DNA from: an uncultured Atopostipes sp.
GTDB lineage: Bacteria; Bacillota; Bacilli; Lactobacillales; Carnobacteriaceae_A
DNA length: 18,998 nt
Direction: 5' to 3'
Assembly (NCBI GenBank): GCA_947296835.1
Contig: CAMYQS010000003.1
Span: 1 to 18,998 of the forward strand
Position numbers and translations under genes: made by a program. Below, piece by piece: positions 7,566 to 14,700 of the stretch (its first letter is position 1; the number at the start of each line of letters is the position of its first letter). The notes beneath the pieces were generated by a model, which was not told the DNA's origin, searched no databases, and worked only from the letters and a program-made list of their open reading frames with translations.

Positions 7566-8954
7566 TTATTTTCCGAGACAAAATTGACTGAACAGTTGTG
7601 TGATAAGCTCGTCTTGAACCGATTCTCCGGTTACTTCTCCGAGGCAATCCCAAGCTCTTGTTAAATCAATTTGTACCAAGTCGACTGGCATACCAAATTC
7701 GATGCCGTTAATTACTTCATCTAAAGCTTCGATGGCTTGTTCTAATAGTGAAATGTGACGGATGTTTGAGATATAAGTCGCGTCTTTCTCACCCGTTTTT
7801 CCAGCAAAGAACAAGTTAACGATTGCTTTTTCTACTTCTTCGATTCCATTGCTTTCAACTACTGAAACAGGAATAACACTCTTTGGATCAACTTTATTTA
7901 ATAATTGATCAATGTTTAATTTTTGTTCCAGGTCCATTTTATTTAAAATAATAATTCGCTCTTTGCCTTCAGTTAGGCGCATCATTTCAAAGTCTTCATC
8001 GGTTAGTTTCTCACTTTGGTCAAAAACAAGCAGAACGAGTTCCGCTTCTTCAATCGCCTTTTTACTACGAGTAACTCCGATTTTCTCAACGACGTCTTCC
8101 GTATCACGGATACCAGCTGTATCAATTAATTTCAATGGCACACCTTTTACGTTTACAAATTCTTCGATTACATCACGAGTCGTACCGGCAATATCTGTAA
8201 CGATTGCTTTTTCCTGACGCGCAAATGCGTTTAGTAAACTTGATTTACCAACGTTTGGACGTCCGATAATTGCTGTCGCTAACCCATCACGTAAGATTTT
8301 ACCTTGCTGTGCTGTTTCTAGAATACCTTCAACTTGTGCTTTCACTTCGGCCGCTTTTTCCTGCATTAACTTTGATGTCATTTCTTCAACGTCATCGTAT
8401 TCTGGATAGTCGATATTTACTTCAACTTGAGCCAGTGTATTCAGGATTTCTTGGCGAATCTCTGAAATTAAGTTCGAAAGATTTCCATCTAATTGTGAAA
8501 TCGCATTGTGCATAGCCGAATCAGTCTTCGCACGGATAACATCCATAACAGCCTCCGCTTGTGAAAGGTCAATTCGTCCATTTAAGAATGCACGCTTTGT
8601 AAATTCACCCGGTTCTGCTAGTCGAGCACCTGCTGCTAGAATTGTTTGAAGAACTTTATTTGTCACTAATACACCACCATGGGTATTAATTTCAACAATG
8701 TCTTCACGAGTATAGGTTTTTGGTGCTTTCATAATCGTCACCATAACCTCATCTATTTTCTCATCTGTTTTTGGATTGTATAAGTTTCCATAATGAATCG
8801 TGTGTGAAGGTTGATCAGACAGACGTTTATTCCCTTGCTTATAAACTTTTTCTGCAATTTCAAGCGCTTCGTCACCACTCAAACGAACAATTCCAATCCC
8901 ACCTTCACCTGGTGGAGTCGAAATAGCAGCTATTGTATCAAAATCGATTGCCAT
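7566..8954 (-). CDS. mnmE: tRNA modification GTPase MnmE (TrmE)
   Basis: MnmE is a dimeric, potassium-activated GTPase that binds a formyl-tetrahydrofolate derivative and works with MnmG on U34 of tRNAs. The 462-residue protein shows the N-terminal TrmE domain (FDTIAAISTPPGEGGIGIVR, ...EPGEFTKRAFLNGRIDL). A helical region follows, then the inserted G domain with GRPNVGKSS, DTAGIRDT and NKMD. The C-terminus is FCLGK, carrying the conserved cysteine (usually C-I/L-GK). Two ribosome-site candidates (AAAGGAG and TTAGGA) precede the ATG. It is the first gene of mnmE-mnmG. No confident promoter is visible in the minus-strand sequence just upstream. The hairpin-rich gap 8955-9474 lies in front of it. 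Confidence 0.98.
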   Translation of the reverse strand: MAIDFDTIAAISTPPGEGGIGIVRLSGDEALEIAEKVYKQGNKRLSDQPSHTIHYGNLYNPKTDEKIDEVMVTIMKAPKTYTREDIVEINTHGGVLVTNKVLQTILAAGARLAEPGEFTKRAFLNGRIDLSQAEAVMDVIRAKTDSAMHNAISQLDGNLSNLISEIRQEILNTLAQVEVNIDYPEYDDVEEMTSKLMQEKAAEVKAQVEGILETAQQGKILRDGLATAIIGRPNVGKSSLLNAFARQEKAIVTDIAGTTRDVIEEFVNVKGVPLKLIDTAGIRDTEDVVEKIGVTRSKKAIEEAELVLLVFDQSEKLTDEDFEMMRLTEGKERIIILNKMDLEQKLNIDQLLNKVDPKSVIPVSVVESNGIEEVEKAIVNLFFAGKTGEKDATYISNIRHISLLEQAIEALDEVINGIEFGMPVDLVQIDLTRAWDCLGEVTGESVQDELITQLFSQFCLGK

Positions 8955-9072
8955 TTTTTATCCTAACTCCTTTGCATTCACTATTATTTATTTGTTTTCG
9001 TTGTTATGAGTCTTGCGCGTATTATTAATCTATGTGCACGCAAATCCTTTAGTTGTCATCTTATAAGGCTAT

Positions 9073-9095
9073 TGGAATTCACTAATTGAATTCCA
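9073..9095. repeat. Perfect 8-bp inverted repeat upstream of mnmE
   Basis: TGGAATTC (9073-9080) and GAATTCCA (9088-9095) are separated by 7 bases. There is no T run on either side, so it is not a terminator. It could be an operator or a leader hairpin for mnmE, about 120 bases ahead of its start. Confidence 0.6.
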
Positions 9096-9114
9096 TCAAC
9101 TCTCAAAAAAACCA

Positions 9115-9195
9115 AATAAAAAAAGCACTTCCTTTTACCCACATAAAACAGAAATCACCTATTTTGGGCGATTCTTTGGGTAAAAAAGTACTTTC
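9115..9195 (-). terminator. Long terminator-like hairpin on the minus strand
   Basis: On the minus strand, GAAAGTACTT then TTTTACCCA pair with TGGGTAAAA, a GG bulge, then AAGTGCTTT. This gives an outer stem of about 18 bp with one G-U pair, followed directly by seven T. Inside it sits a second stem (GAATCGCC with GGTGATTTC, one bulged base). The wobble and the T run work only on the minus strand, so that is the transcribed one. It could end an unannotated RNA from 9200-9470, or attenuate transcription entering mnmE. Confidence 0.6.
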
Positions 9196-9361
9196 ACTAC
9201 TCTTTTTATTCAATTGTTTCATTTTCTATTTGCGCATCCCATTTTATAGAAATTTAATCCATATATCAAGGGGTTAGCGCATATTTTTTGAAATTTCTTT
9301 AGTTTGAATCATTTCAGGGTGGAATAGTCGTGTAAATTGATTCTCACGTCACTATACCATT
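9118..9361 (-). ncRNA. Candidate structured small RNA ending at the 9115-9195 hairpin
   Basis: Upstream of the terminator-like hairpin on the minus strand lie two further imperfect hairpins. One is at 9318-9361: CACG/CGTG, ACTAT/ATAGT and CCA/TGG segments with a 2-base bulge and one mismatch. The other is at 9231-9281: TGCGC/GCGCA and CCC/GGG with an internal loop. A poor promoter candidate lies near 9430-9460 (TTGACC, 18 bases, TAAGAT). The three structures in a row, without a protein gene, suggest an RNA, but I recognise no known family and folding was done by eye. Confidence 0.25.
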
Positions 9362-9474
9362 AATGATTGTGTTTCGATATAGATTAATCTTAATTTAATT
9401 GGTCATTTCACAGTTTTCTAAAATTAAATCTTATTTCAATAGAAGCGATCCGGTCAATAACGATATATGAAAAT

Positions 9475-9507
9475 AAAAAACACCCTAGCCGTTAGACTAG
9501 AGTGTTT
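9475..9507 (-). terminator. Rho-independent terminator of the cold-shock gene
   Basis: On the minus strand AAACACTCTAG pairs with CTAGGGTGTTT (one T-G wobble) around an 8-base loop, followed by a T run. It lies 16 bases after the stop codon of the cold-shock gene. Confidence 0.88.
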
Positions 9508-9522
9508 GATTTAAGGTTTAAA

Positions 9523-9723
9523 TTAGTTTTTTTGTACGTTTGCTGCTTGTGGTCCACGGTCGCCTTGTTCGATATCAAAGCTAACTGATTGACCTTCTTC
9601 TAATGTTTTGAAACCTTCGTCTTGAATTGCTGAGAAATGTACGAATACGTCTTCTCCACCATCTTGCTCGATAAATCCAAAACCTTTTTCTGCGTTAAAC
9701 CATTTTACTGTACCGTTGTTCAT
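9523..9723 (-). CDS. csp: Cold-shock protein, CspA family
   Basis: A 66-residue single cold-shock domain that binds single-stranded RNA and DNA and melts mRNA structure. The RNA-binding motifs KGFGFI (RNP1) and VFVHF (RNP2) are intact, and the start NNGTVKWFNAEKGFGF is typical. The open frame extends 18 codons upstream, but the true start is the ATG at 9721-9723 on the minus strand. A strong GGAGG precedes it, and the protein then has the normal family length. The promoter at 9854-9882 leaves a leader of about 120 bases, as in cold-induced csp genes. Whether it is cold-induced or the constitutive paralogue cannot be told here. Confidence 0.96.
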   Translation of the reverse strand: MNNGTVKWFNAEKGFGFIEQDGGEDVFVHFSAIQDEGFKTLEEGQSVSFDIEQGDRGPQAANVQKN

Positions 9724-9853
9724 ATTAATTTCCTCCATTGTGCTTTTTGCACGAATATTTATAATAAAATGTTTCAAAAAATAAACGGAAAATTAATAGA
9801 ACTTGATTTAACTTACCACTAAACTTTTTGCTAACAAACTTACTACAGTTACT

Positions 9854-9882
9854 AATATACCACGTGCTTTTTCAGATGTAAA
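9854..9882 (-). promoter_or_regulatory. Promoter of the cold-shock gene with a long leader
   Basis: On the minus strand TTTACA (9877-9882) and TATATT (9854-9859) are spaced by exactly 17 bases; each matches consensus at five of six positions. Transcription would start near 9847, leaving a leader of about 120 bases, the length expected of an RNA-thermosensor-like csp leader. Confidence 0.75.
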
Positions 9883-9934
9883 GCCTTTTCTGGAAATAGT
9901 TACTAAAAAAGTGCTTTTCTTTTCAAATGATGGT

Positions 9935-10225
9935 TTAAAAGTTGAATTCATCACTTTTTTGATCTAATTTTTCATTGATATTTTTTAAGTTTTCATAGAT
10001 TTTAAAGCCTAACATGATTAATTCACAGTAAACACGTACCATGATCCATCCAAAAATAGCGATTGGAATAACAAGAAGTAAACCTAATAATAGTTCCCCT
10101 TCTGCCATTGCGCCCATTAACATCACTAAACTTAGAATGCCGACAAAAACTAAACTAATATAGTAAATAACTTTGATTATTCCAGGTGTGATCATTTCGT
10201 CAAAATTTCCAAATTTCTTTAGCAT
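9935..10225 (-). CDS. Small DUF4282-like membrane protein
   Basis: A 96-residue protein with two membrane helices (about residues 15-40, PGIIKVIYYISLVFVGILSL, and 46-70, LLLGLLLVIPIAIFGWIMV). The linker between them is short, the stretch after the second helix ends in VYCELIMLGFKIYENL, and the tail is a charged, probably coiled tail (KNINEKLDQKSDE). The FDEMITPGIIKVIYY opening and the RVYCEL motif match what I recall of DUF4282 proteins, whose function is unknown. The ATG has GGAGGAG just upstream. It is the last gene of folC-hotdog-DUF4282, 30 bases after the preceding stop, with no promoter in the gap. No clear terminator follows. Confidence 0.75.
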   Translation of the reverse strand: MLKKFGNFDEMITPGIIKVIYYISLVFVGILSLVMLMGAMAEGELLLGLLLVIPIAIFGWIMVRVYCELIMLGFKIYENLKNINEKLDQKSDEFNF

Positions 10226-10255
10226 GTTTCTCCTCCTCTCCTATTTTAAAATGAT

Positions 10256-10633
10256 TTAGTCAAAGACTACTCCACCAAAATCGCCATCTAATACGTTGAC
10301 GCCATCTTGGTTTCTACATTCAAACGTACCATAAATGTCCATTCGACCCTCTTTGACATGATTGACTTCTTTTAGAATCGCTACACAGTCAATTTTATCC
10401 CCCGTAAAAACTTGGCGCTTGAAGTTATATGAAATCTTGTTTGCGAGTAAGTTAAATTCGCCACCTAATTTTGTTGGAAGGGATCCAGTTAGCAAACCAT
10501 GCACGACCAAACGACCTTGTTTGTCCTCGACTATATGGTGTCTTCCCTTATCACCTGTAATTTCGCCAAACTGTAAGACTTCTTCTTTCGTAAATACACG
10601 GGCATATGTAAGTGTATCGCCAACTTCTACCAT
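10256..10633 (-). CDS. MaoC-like hotdog-fold protein, possible (R)-enoyl-CoA hydratase
   Basis: A 125-residue single-domain protein. The segment FGEITGDKGRHHI matches the hydratase signature of the MaoC family (usual form SGDxNPxH). It keeps the catalytic Asp (28) and His (33) five residues apart, and the VHGLLTGSLPTKLGGE stretch corresponds to the following VHGML-S region. The NP of the usual motif is replaced by GR. It could hydrate an acyl-CoA or acyl-ACP, or be a binding-only hotdog protein. It sits 17 bases after folC, with AAGGAAGAGGG ahead of its ATG, so it is co-transcribed with folC. The pairing gives no clear biochemical link. Family is fairly sure, reaction is not. Confidence 0.7.
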   Translation of the reverse strand: MVEVGDTLTYARVFTKEEVLQFGEITGDKGRHHIVEDKQGRLVVHGLLTGSLPTKLGGEFNLLANKISYNFKRQVFTGDKIDCVAILKEVNHVKEGRMDIYGTFECRNQDGVNVLDGDFGGVVFD

Positions 10634-10650
10634 TTTTACCCTCTTCCTTT

Positions 10651-11925
10651 TTATTTTATTAACCTTTTCACGTCACCGACCAAATACAGCGATCCAAATT
10701 GAATAACTGTATCCTCTTTTGAAATTTCATTCTCTATATAAGTTAAAACGTCTGCCATATCCGATTTAATAATCGCTTGATGTCCTTTTCCACGTAACAT
10801 CTCAGCGACTGCATCAACATCAAATCCTCGATATGGATCCGGTGAAACTAAAATAAACTCTTTGGCTAAGTGTTGGACTTGATCCAACATGACTTCGTAT
10901 TCTTTATCTTGCATCATCCCAACCACAAAATGAAATTTATTGTCCGGGAATGTTTCTTCTAAAGTTTCAACGAGTCGTTTAACGCCCGCTTCGTTGTGCG
11001 CTCCATCCATATAAAATAGCGGTTCATCTAACACTTTTTCAAAACGACCTGGCCAATGTGCTTTCTTCAAGCCCTTTAAAACAGCTTCTTTTGAAATGAA
11101 AATACCTCTTGCGTTCAATGTGTTGAAGGCTTCTAAGACTAAACAGGCATTTTCAATTTGATGCGTTCCTACCATAGAGAGCGTAACATTTTTCCAATCT
11201 TTGTAATCAAAGACTTGTTGTTCCAAAGTCGTTTCATGAATGATGATGTCTTCTTTACGAATAAAAGTCGCTAATCCATTAACGGCTTCGGCTCTTTGTC
11301 GAACAATCGGCTTTAGCCTATCTTCAACAGGTCCAACAACTAAACGATCATTTTCTTTTAAAATTTGCGCTTTCTCATATATAATCTCTTCTTTTGTATT
11401 ACCCAGCGTCTTCATATGATCCAACCCAATAGACGTAATTACAGAAACAAGACTCTCTTCTATTACGTTTGTCGAATCTAAGCGCCCACCGATTCCAGCC
11501 TCTAGTAACACTAGATCCGGTTGTTTTTCTTGGAAATATAAAAAGGCAACAGTCGTTAGGAGCTCAAAAGCATAGAAGTTCTCGCTCATTTCTTCTTCTA
11601 ATTCTAAAATAACCGGTTCGATCTTTTCTACAATACGAATGTAATCTTCATCCGCTATCATGTCATCATTCAAACGAATGCGTTCGTTCACTTTTTCTAA
11701 ATGCGGCGATGTAAAAATCCCGACAGTTAAATTGGCTTCTTTTAAAACAGAATAAAACAGCGCTGAAGTTGAGCCTTTGCCGTTCGTTCCTGTTATATGA
11801 ATATAGTTTAGGTTTTTATGCGGATTACCCACGCGATCAAGCAGTTTAAATAATCGATTTAGACTTTCTTTCTGACCATTACCACGATTTGTATTAATAT
11901 ATTGAATGACTTTATCCATGTCCAT
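10651..11925 (-). CDS. folC: Folylpolyglutamate synthase / dihydrofolate synthase
   Basis: FolC adds glutamate to folates (and in many bacteria to dihydropteroate) using ATP, retaining folate in the cell. The 424-residue protein has the Mur-ligase-type layout: P-loop ITGTNGKGSTSALF, the folate loop FTSPHLEKVNERIRLN, LLEAGIGGRLDSTNV in the central domain, and the C-terminal hinge with YMDGAHNEAG. The start has AAAGGTG about seven bases upstream. Its own near-consensus promoter lies at 11961-11989, leaving a leader of about 30 bases. It heads a three-gene operon and is read away from the jag terminator. Folate supply is also relevant to MnmE, which uses a folate derivative, though the two loci are separately transcribed. 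Confidence 0.96.
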   Translation of the reverse strand: MDMDKVIQYINTNRGNGQKESLNRLFKLLDRVGNPHKNLNYIHITGTNGKGSTSALFYSVLKEANLTVGIFTSPHLEKVNERIRLNDDMIADEDYIRIVEKIEPVILELEEEMSENFYAFELLTTVAFLYFQEKQPDLVLLEAGIGGRLDSTNVIEESLVSVITSIGLDHMKTLGNTKEEIIYEKAQILKENDRLVVGPVEDRLKPIVRQRAEAVNGLATFIRKEDIIIHETTLEQQVFDYKDWKNVTLSMVGTHQIENACLVLEAFNTLNARGIFISKEAVLKGLKKAHWPGRFEKVLDEPLFYMDGAHNEAGVKRLVETLEETFPDNKFHFVVGMMQDKEYEVMLDQVQHLAKEFILVSPDPYRGFDVDAVAEMLRGKGHQAIIKSDMADVLTYIENEISKEDTVIQFGSLYLVGDVKRLIK

Positions 11926-11960
11926 AACATTGCACCTTTACTTATAAAATACTTTAATTT

Positions 11961-11989
11961 ATTTTACCTATATTTTCTTAGAATGTAAA
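11961..11989 (-). promoter_or_regulatory. Promoter of the folC operon
   Basis: On the minus strand TTTACA (11984-11989) and TAAAAT (11961-11966) are separated by exactly 17 bases. The -35 lies on the T-run side of the jag terminator, so termination and re-initiation are packed into about 70 bases. Confidence 0.75.
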
Positions 11990-12034
11990 AAAACTCCTCA
12001 GATTAAGAGCGATTTGCTCAGAAGCTAAGGAGTT
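11985..12034 (-). terminator. Rho-independent terminator after jag
   Basis: On the minus strand AACTCCTTAG pairs with CTGAGGAGTT (one T-G wobble). Inside is a second 4-bp stem GAGC/GCTC across an internal loop. Seven T follow. It starts 8 bases after the jag stop. Confidence 0.85.
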
Positions 12035-12042
12035 CGAAATGT

Positions 12043-13041
12043 CTAGTCTGTTAAATCGTTTGGTTCAACGACTAAGTAACGCTTTGGTTCGCGTCCTTCC
12101 GAATGTGTTTTAACTTTCGGATTTTGGTTTAAGTAACGGTGAATTTGTTTACGTTCGTGAGCCGGCATTGGATCTAACTTCACTTGTTTGTTTGTTTTGA
12201 TCACACGCTCAGCTGTACGATTTGCTAAGTTTTCAACCGTATTTTTACGTCTTTCGCGGTATTTTTCTGCATCCGCACGTACATTAATTTTACTGTACGC
12301 TAATTGGTGAATGTGGTTTTGAGCTAATGTCTGTAAACCATTTAGAACTTTACCATGACGACCGATAACTAGACCAGCATTTTCAGTCTCGATATCGTAT
12401 TTCACATTATTCTTCACACGGCTTGTGTAGACTTCAACGTCTTCGATACCCATTGCGAAGATAACATCTTTCAAGTACTGGCGAACTTCTTCAACAGCTT
12501 CTTGATCTTTTTCGTAAATGTCTTCTTCTGTTAATTCAGCTACTTTTGACTCATCAAAGTCATCGTCATCTTCTTCAACATCTTCGTCGTCTGCGTAGTC
12601 TATATGATCAACTTTGCTTTGAACTTCTTGTTTCTCTCCCACTAACTCAACTTCTGTATGGTCACGACCTTGAATTTTTTCTTCTTTATTCATTTCAGAC
12701 TCTTCTTCCAATGCTTTTTCTTTCACTGGATCTGTTTCTGAAACCTTAGCATCCGCTGTTTCTTCAAGTTTCTCTTCTTTTTGAACGGCCTTTTTAGCTT
12801 TTGGTGTTTCTTTCTTTCTATCCACGTCCAGTTCATTAGATAAGAATTCATCTACAACGTTTGTTTTTACTTTTCGTTCAACAGTAACTACTGCGTCTTT
12901 TTGACCAATTCCTAAGAAACCTTTTTTACCAGGTTCTTCTACTTTAATAATCGCTTCGTCTAGCGTAATCCCTAAAGCTTTTAATCCTTTATCAATTGCC
13001 TCTTCTTGAGTTTGTGCTTGTGCAACATATTTATTATTCAC
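12043..13041 (-). CDS. jag: RNA-binding protein Jag / KhpB (SpoIIIJ-associated)
   Basis: Jag (KhpB) is an RNA-binding protein that works with KhpA and is linked to cell elongation and division. The domains are in order. Jag_N is at about 1-52 (KKGFLGIGQK at 39-48). A long, very acidic linker spans about 70-185, with a run of DEDVEEDDDDFDE. The KH domain is around residues 195-265 with its GRHG loop at 227-230, and the C-terminal R3H domain at about 270-332 has R297/H301. The start is GTG at 13039-13041 on the minus strand, with GGGGG nine bases upstream; no ATG is nearby. It follows yidC by 55 bases, the usual Firmicute pairing, and ends at a terminator. The 332-residue length is on the long side because of the linker. 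Confidence 0.95.
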   Translation of the reverse strand: MNNKYVAQAQTQEEAIDKGLKALGITLDEAIIKVEEPGKKGFLGIGQKDAVVTVERKVKTNVVDEFLSNELDVDRKKETPKAKKAVQKEEKLEETADAKVSETDPVKEKALEEESEMNKEEKIQGRDHTEVELVGEKQEVQSKVDHIDYADDEDVEEDDDDFDESKVAELTEEDIYEKDQEAVEEVRQYLKDVIFAMGIEDVEVYTSRVKNNVKYDIETENAGLVIGRHGKVLNGLQTLAQNHIHQLAYSKINVRADAEKYRERRKNTVENLANRTAERVIKTNKQVKLDPMPAHERKQIHRYLNQNPKVKTHSEGREPKRYLVVEPNDLTD

Positions 13042-13096
13042 GAGTCTAATCCCCCATCCGAATGAATCGTACTTTTGTATATTTTAATACAAAAAA

Positions 13097-13951
13097 CTAT
13101 TTTTTGACACTACGACCTGTTCTTCTTGCACGATTTAGCGCTCTTTTTCTTCTTCTTTCAGCTTCTTCTTCTTCGCGAGCTTGTTCTTCTAAGATACGAC
13201 GTTTCTTAAATGGGTTGTTTGTTAACAACGTTATTAATACTCGAGTCGCGTTTGATGCTACGAAGTATAAAGCTAATGAACTTGATACTCTAAACGTAAT
13301 GAAGAAAATCATTGCAGGCATCATATATGTCATTAATGCATTGCTCTTCGCGTTTGGATTTCCATGTTGCATCATCCAAGTGTTTAATAGTGTAAAACCA
13401 GCAGCTAATAATGGTAAAAGGTATAGCGGATCTGGCTGACCAAGTTCTAACCATAAAAAGTTACCTGTTGCTAATTCTGGTGTACGCGTTACAGTTTGGT
13501 ATAAAGCAATAAAGATAGGCATTTGAATCAACAGCGGTAAACAACCTGCTAAAGGATTTACGCCAGCTTCATCTTGAAGTTTTTTCATTTCACTTTGAAG
13601 TTTTTCTTGAGTTGCTTCGTCACGTGCTGAATACTTTTCGCGTAAAGCATCCATTTTTGGTTGAATCTCTTGTGTTTTTTCCATTGATTTCTGTTGGTAG
13701 TTTGTTAATGGTAGTAACAAGATTTGTCCTAACGATGTGAAGACAACAATTGCAGCACCGTAACTTCCACCTAATAAATCAGAAAGCCATAAGATAAAAC
13801 GAGAAAGATTGTAGATGATGAGACCATCCCAAAATCCTTCACTTTCTGGTCCAATTGCATCTGCTCGGCCACAGGCACTTAAGAAAACGACAAATGCGAC
13901 TAGTGCGAACATTAAGAGTGTTTTTTTATTCTTTTTGTAAAACTCTTTCAC
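13097..13951 (-). CDS. yidC: Membrane protein insertase YidC (SpoIIIJ/OxaA family)
   Basis: YidC inserts and folds membrane proteins with or without Sec. The 284-residue protein opens with a lipoprotein signal (KKNKKTLLMFALVAFVVFLSAC; lipobox LSAC, Cys27), the Gram-positive form. The conserved 60KD-IMP region follows, with GGSYGAAIVVFTSLGQILLLP, the coiled cytoplasmic hairpin (QEIQPKMDALREKYSARDEA), AGCLPLLIQMPIFIALYQ and later membrane segments. The tail is strongly basic (RRRKRALNRARRTGRSVKK), as in ribosome-contacting YidC2-type proteins. The start is GTG at 13949-13951 on the minus strand with AGGAGAG upstream. It lies 71 bases after rnpA and 55 before jag. Firmicutes usually carry a second copy elsewhere, which this window cannot show. 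Confidence 0.97.
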   Translation of the reverse strand: MKEFYKKNKKTLLMFALVAFVVFLSACGRADAIGPESEGFWDGLIIYNLSRFILWLSDLLGGSYGAAIVVFTSLGQILLLPLTNYQQKSMEKTQEIQPKMDALREKYSARDEATQEKLQSEMKKLQDEAGVNPLAGCLPLLIQMPIFIALYQTVTRTPELATGNFLWLELGQPDPLYLLPLLAAGFTLLNTWMMQHGNPNAKSNALMTYMMPAMIFFITFRVSSSLALYFVASNATRVLITLLTNNPFKKRRILEEQAREEEEAERRRKRALNRARRTGRSVKK

Positions 13952-14022
13952 TTTTTTCTCTCCTAAATATAATTTACCTCAGTTCTCTGGTATACGATTT
14001 CAAAATTGAACAATACGGTAGG

Positions 14023-14367
14023 CTATTTGATAATCCCGGATAACGATAGAACATGAGATAAACTTTTTTTTATTTCTGAAAATTCCATTTGTTTCACTGG
14101 ATTTCGAGCAATTACGATAAAATCGACTTCTGGATCTAGTTTTTTCTCTTTACCTAGTTCCGTCAATGCATGTCGAATTCGACGTTTTATTTTATTTCGC
14201 AATACTGCATTGCCTAGTTTCGTTCCTACAGAAATACCTACTCGAAAATGTTTCTGTTCTTTTTTAGGAAGTTTATAGACCACAAATTGACGATTCGCTT
14301 TTGATTCACCTTGGTGAAATACTTTTTGAAAGTCTTTTTCTGACTTCACACGATACGCTTTTCGCAT
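14023..14367 (-). CDS. rnpA: Ribonuclease P protein component
   Basis: RnpA is the small basic protein that binds RNase P RNA and helps it cleave the 5' leader of pre-tRNA. At 114 residues it has the normal size. It shows the N-terminal hydrophobic cleft (YRVKSEKDFQKVFHQG) and the RNR motif LRNKIKRRIRHAL, the RNA-binding helix. A stretch of GGGGGAAG lies a few bases before the ATG. The gene lies between rpmH and yidC in the usual order, but a terminator-like hairpin (14408-14452) precedes it, so it probably receives reduced read-through from rpmH. Confidence 0.97.
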   Translation of the reverse strand: MRKAYRVKSEKDFQKVFHQGESKANRQFVVYKLPKKEQKHFRVGISVGTKLGNAVLRNKIKRRIRHALTELGKEKKLDPEVDFIVIARNPVKQMEFSEIKKSLSHVLSLSGIIK

Positions 14368-14407
14368 CTTTACTTCCCCCTCTCATCTTGTAAGTATTCT
14401 CTAATTA

Positions 14408-14452
14408 AGAAAAAAAGCGACAATCACTCATAAAAATGAGATCCTGTCGCTT
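14408..14452 (-). terminator. Internal terminator or attenuator between rpmH and rnpA
   Basis: On the minus strand AAGCGACA pairs perfectly with TGTCGCTT, enclosing a second 5-bp stem CTCAT/ATGAG, and seven T follow. It starts 47 bases after the rpmH stop and lies 41 bases before rnpA. It would cut transcription after the highly needed ribosomal protein gene and let less through to rnpA-yidC-jag. Confidence 0.8.
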
Positions 14453-14498
14453 AAATGTTTTAAAACGAATTCTCTATGACTAAGTAGTCAAACGTTTT

Positions 14499-14648
14499 CT
14501 ATTTAGACGAAACAGATAAATGTTTTCTACCTTTACGACGTCTGTTTTTTAAAACTCTACGTCCATTTTTAGTACTCATTCTTTTACGGAATCCGTGTAC
14601 TTTTTTTCTTTTACGTTTTTTAGGGTTGTATGTTAATCCTTCTGACAT
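14499..14648 (-). CDS. rpmH: Ribosomal protein bL34
   Basis: bL34 is a small, very basic protein of the large ribosomal subunit. The 49-residue product contains the unmistakable core KKRKRKKVHGFRKRMSTKNG and a following RRRKGRKHLS. AGGAGG lies nine bases ahead of the ATG at 14646-14648. It is longer than the usual 44-45 residues: two extra N-terminal residues (it opens MSEGLTYNP where most begin MKRT-QP) and about three extra at the C-terminus (ending SVSSK). No alternative start codon lies inside. It heads the rpmH-rnpA-yidC-jag operon, with a near-perfect promoter at 14740-14768, and is the last gene before oriC. Confidence 0.96.
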   Translation of the reverse strand: MSEGLTYNPKKRKRKKVHGFRKRMSTKNGRRVLKNRRRKGRKHLSVSSK

Positions 14649-14700
14649 GCTCAAACACCTCCTGAGTTAGTTAAAAAATCAATGTTAAGTTTTATTTAAA

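Larger units (their letters stand above)
8955..9474. other. Hairpin-rich gap upstream of mnmE, no credible protein gene
   Basis: This 520-base AT-rich stretch lies between the mnmE start and the cspA terminator, both on the minus strand. I see no reading frame with a ribosome site. It does hold several inverted repeats (9073-9095, 9122-9195, 9231-9281, 9318-9361) and a palindrome AGATTAATCT (9381-9390). The mnmE promoter must lie here or just downstream, but I cannot place it with confidence. Confidence 0.7.

Noticed and set aside
9258..9275. CCCCTTGATATAT (minus strand), reminiscent of recombinase core sites
   Set aside because: No second copy, no integrase and no tRNA gene are in the window, so an attachment site cannot be supported.
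9086..9277. A 63-codon plus-strand open frame with a hydrophobic stretch upstream of mnmE
   Set aside because: It starts at TTG without a ribosome site, overlaps several hairpins and resembles no protein I know.
9314..9332. AGGGTGG-like bases resembling part of a T-box antiterminator
   Set aside because: The following ACCGCG part is absent, no plus-strand gene follows, and no specifier stem or alternate terminator can be built around it.
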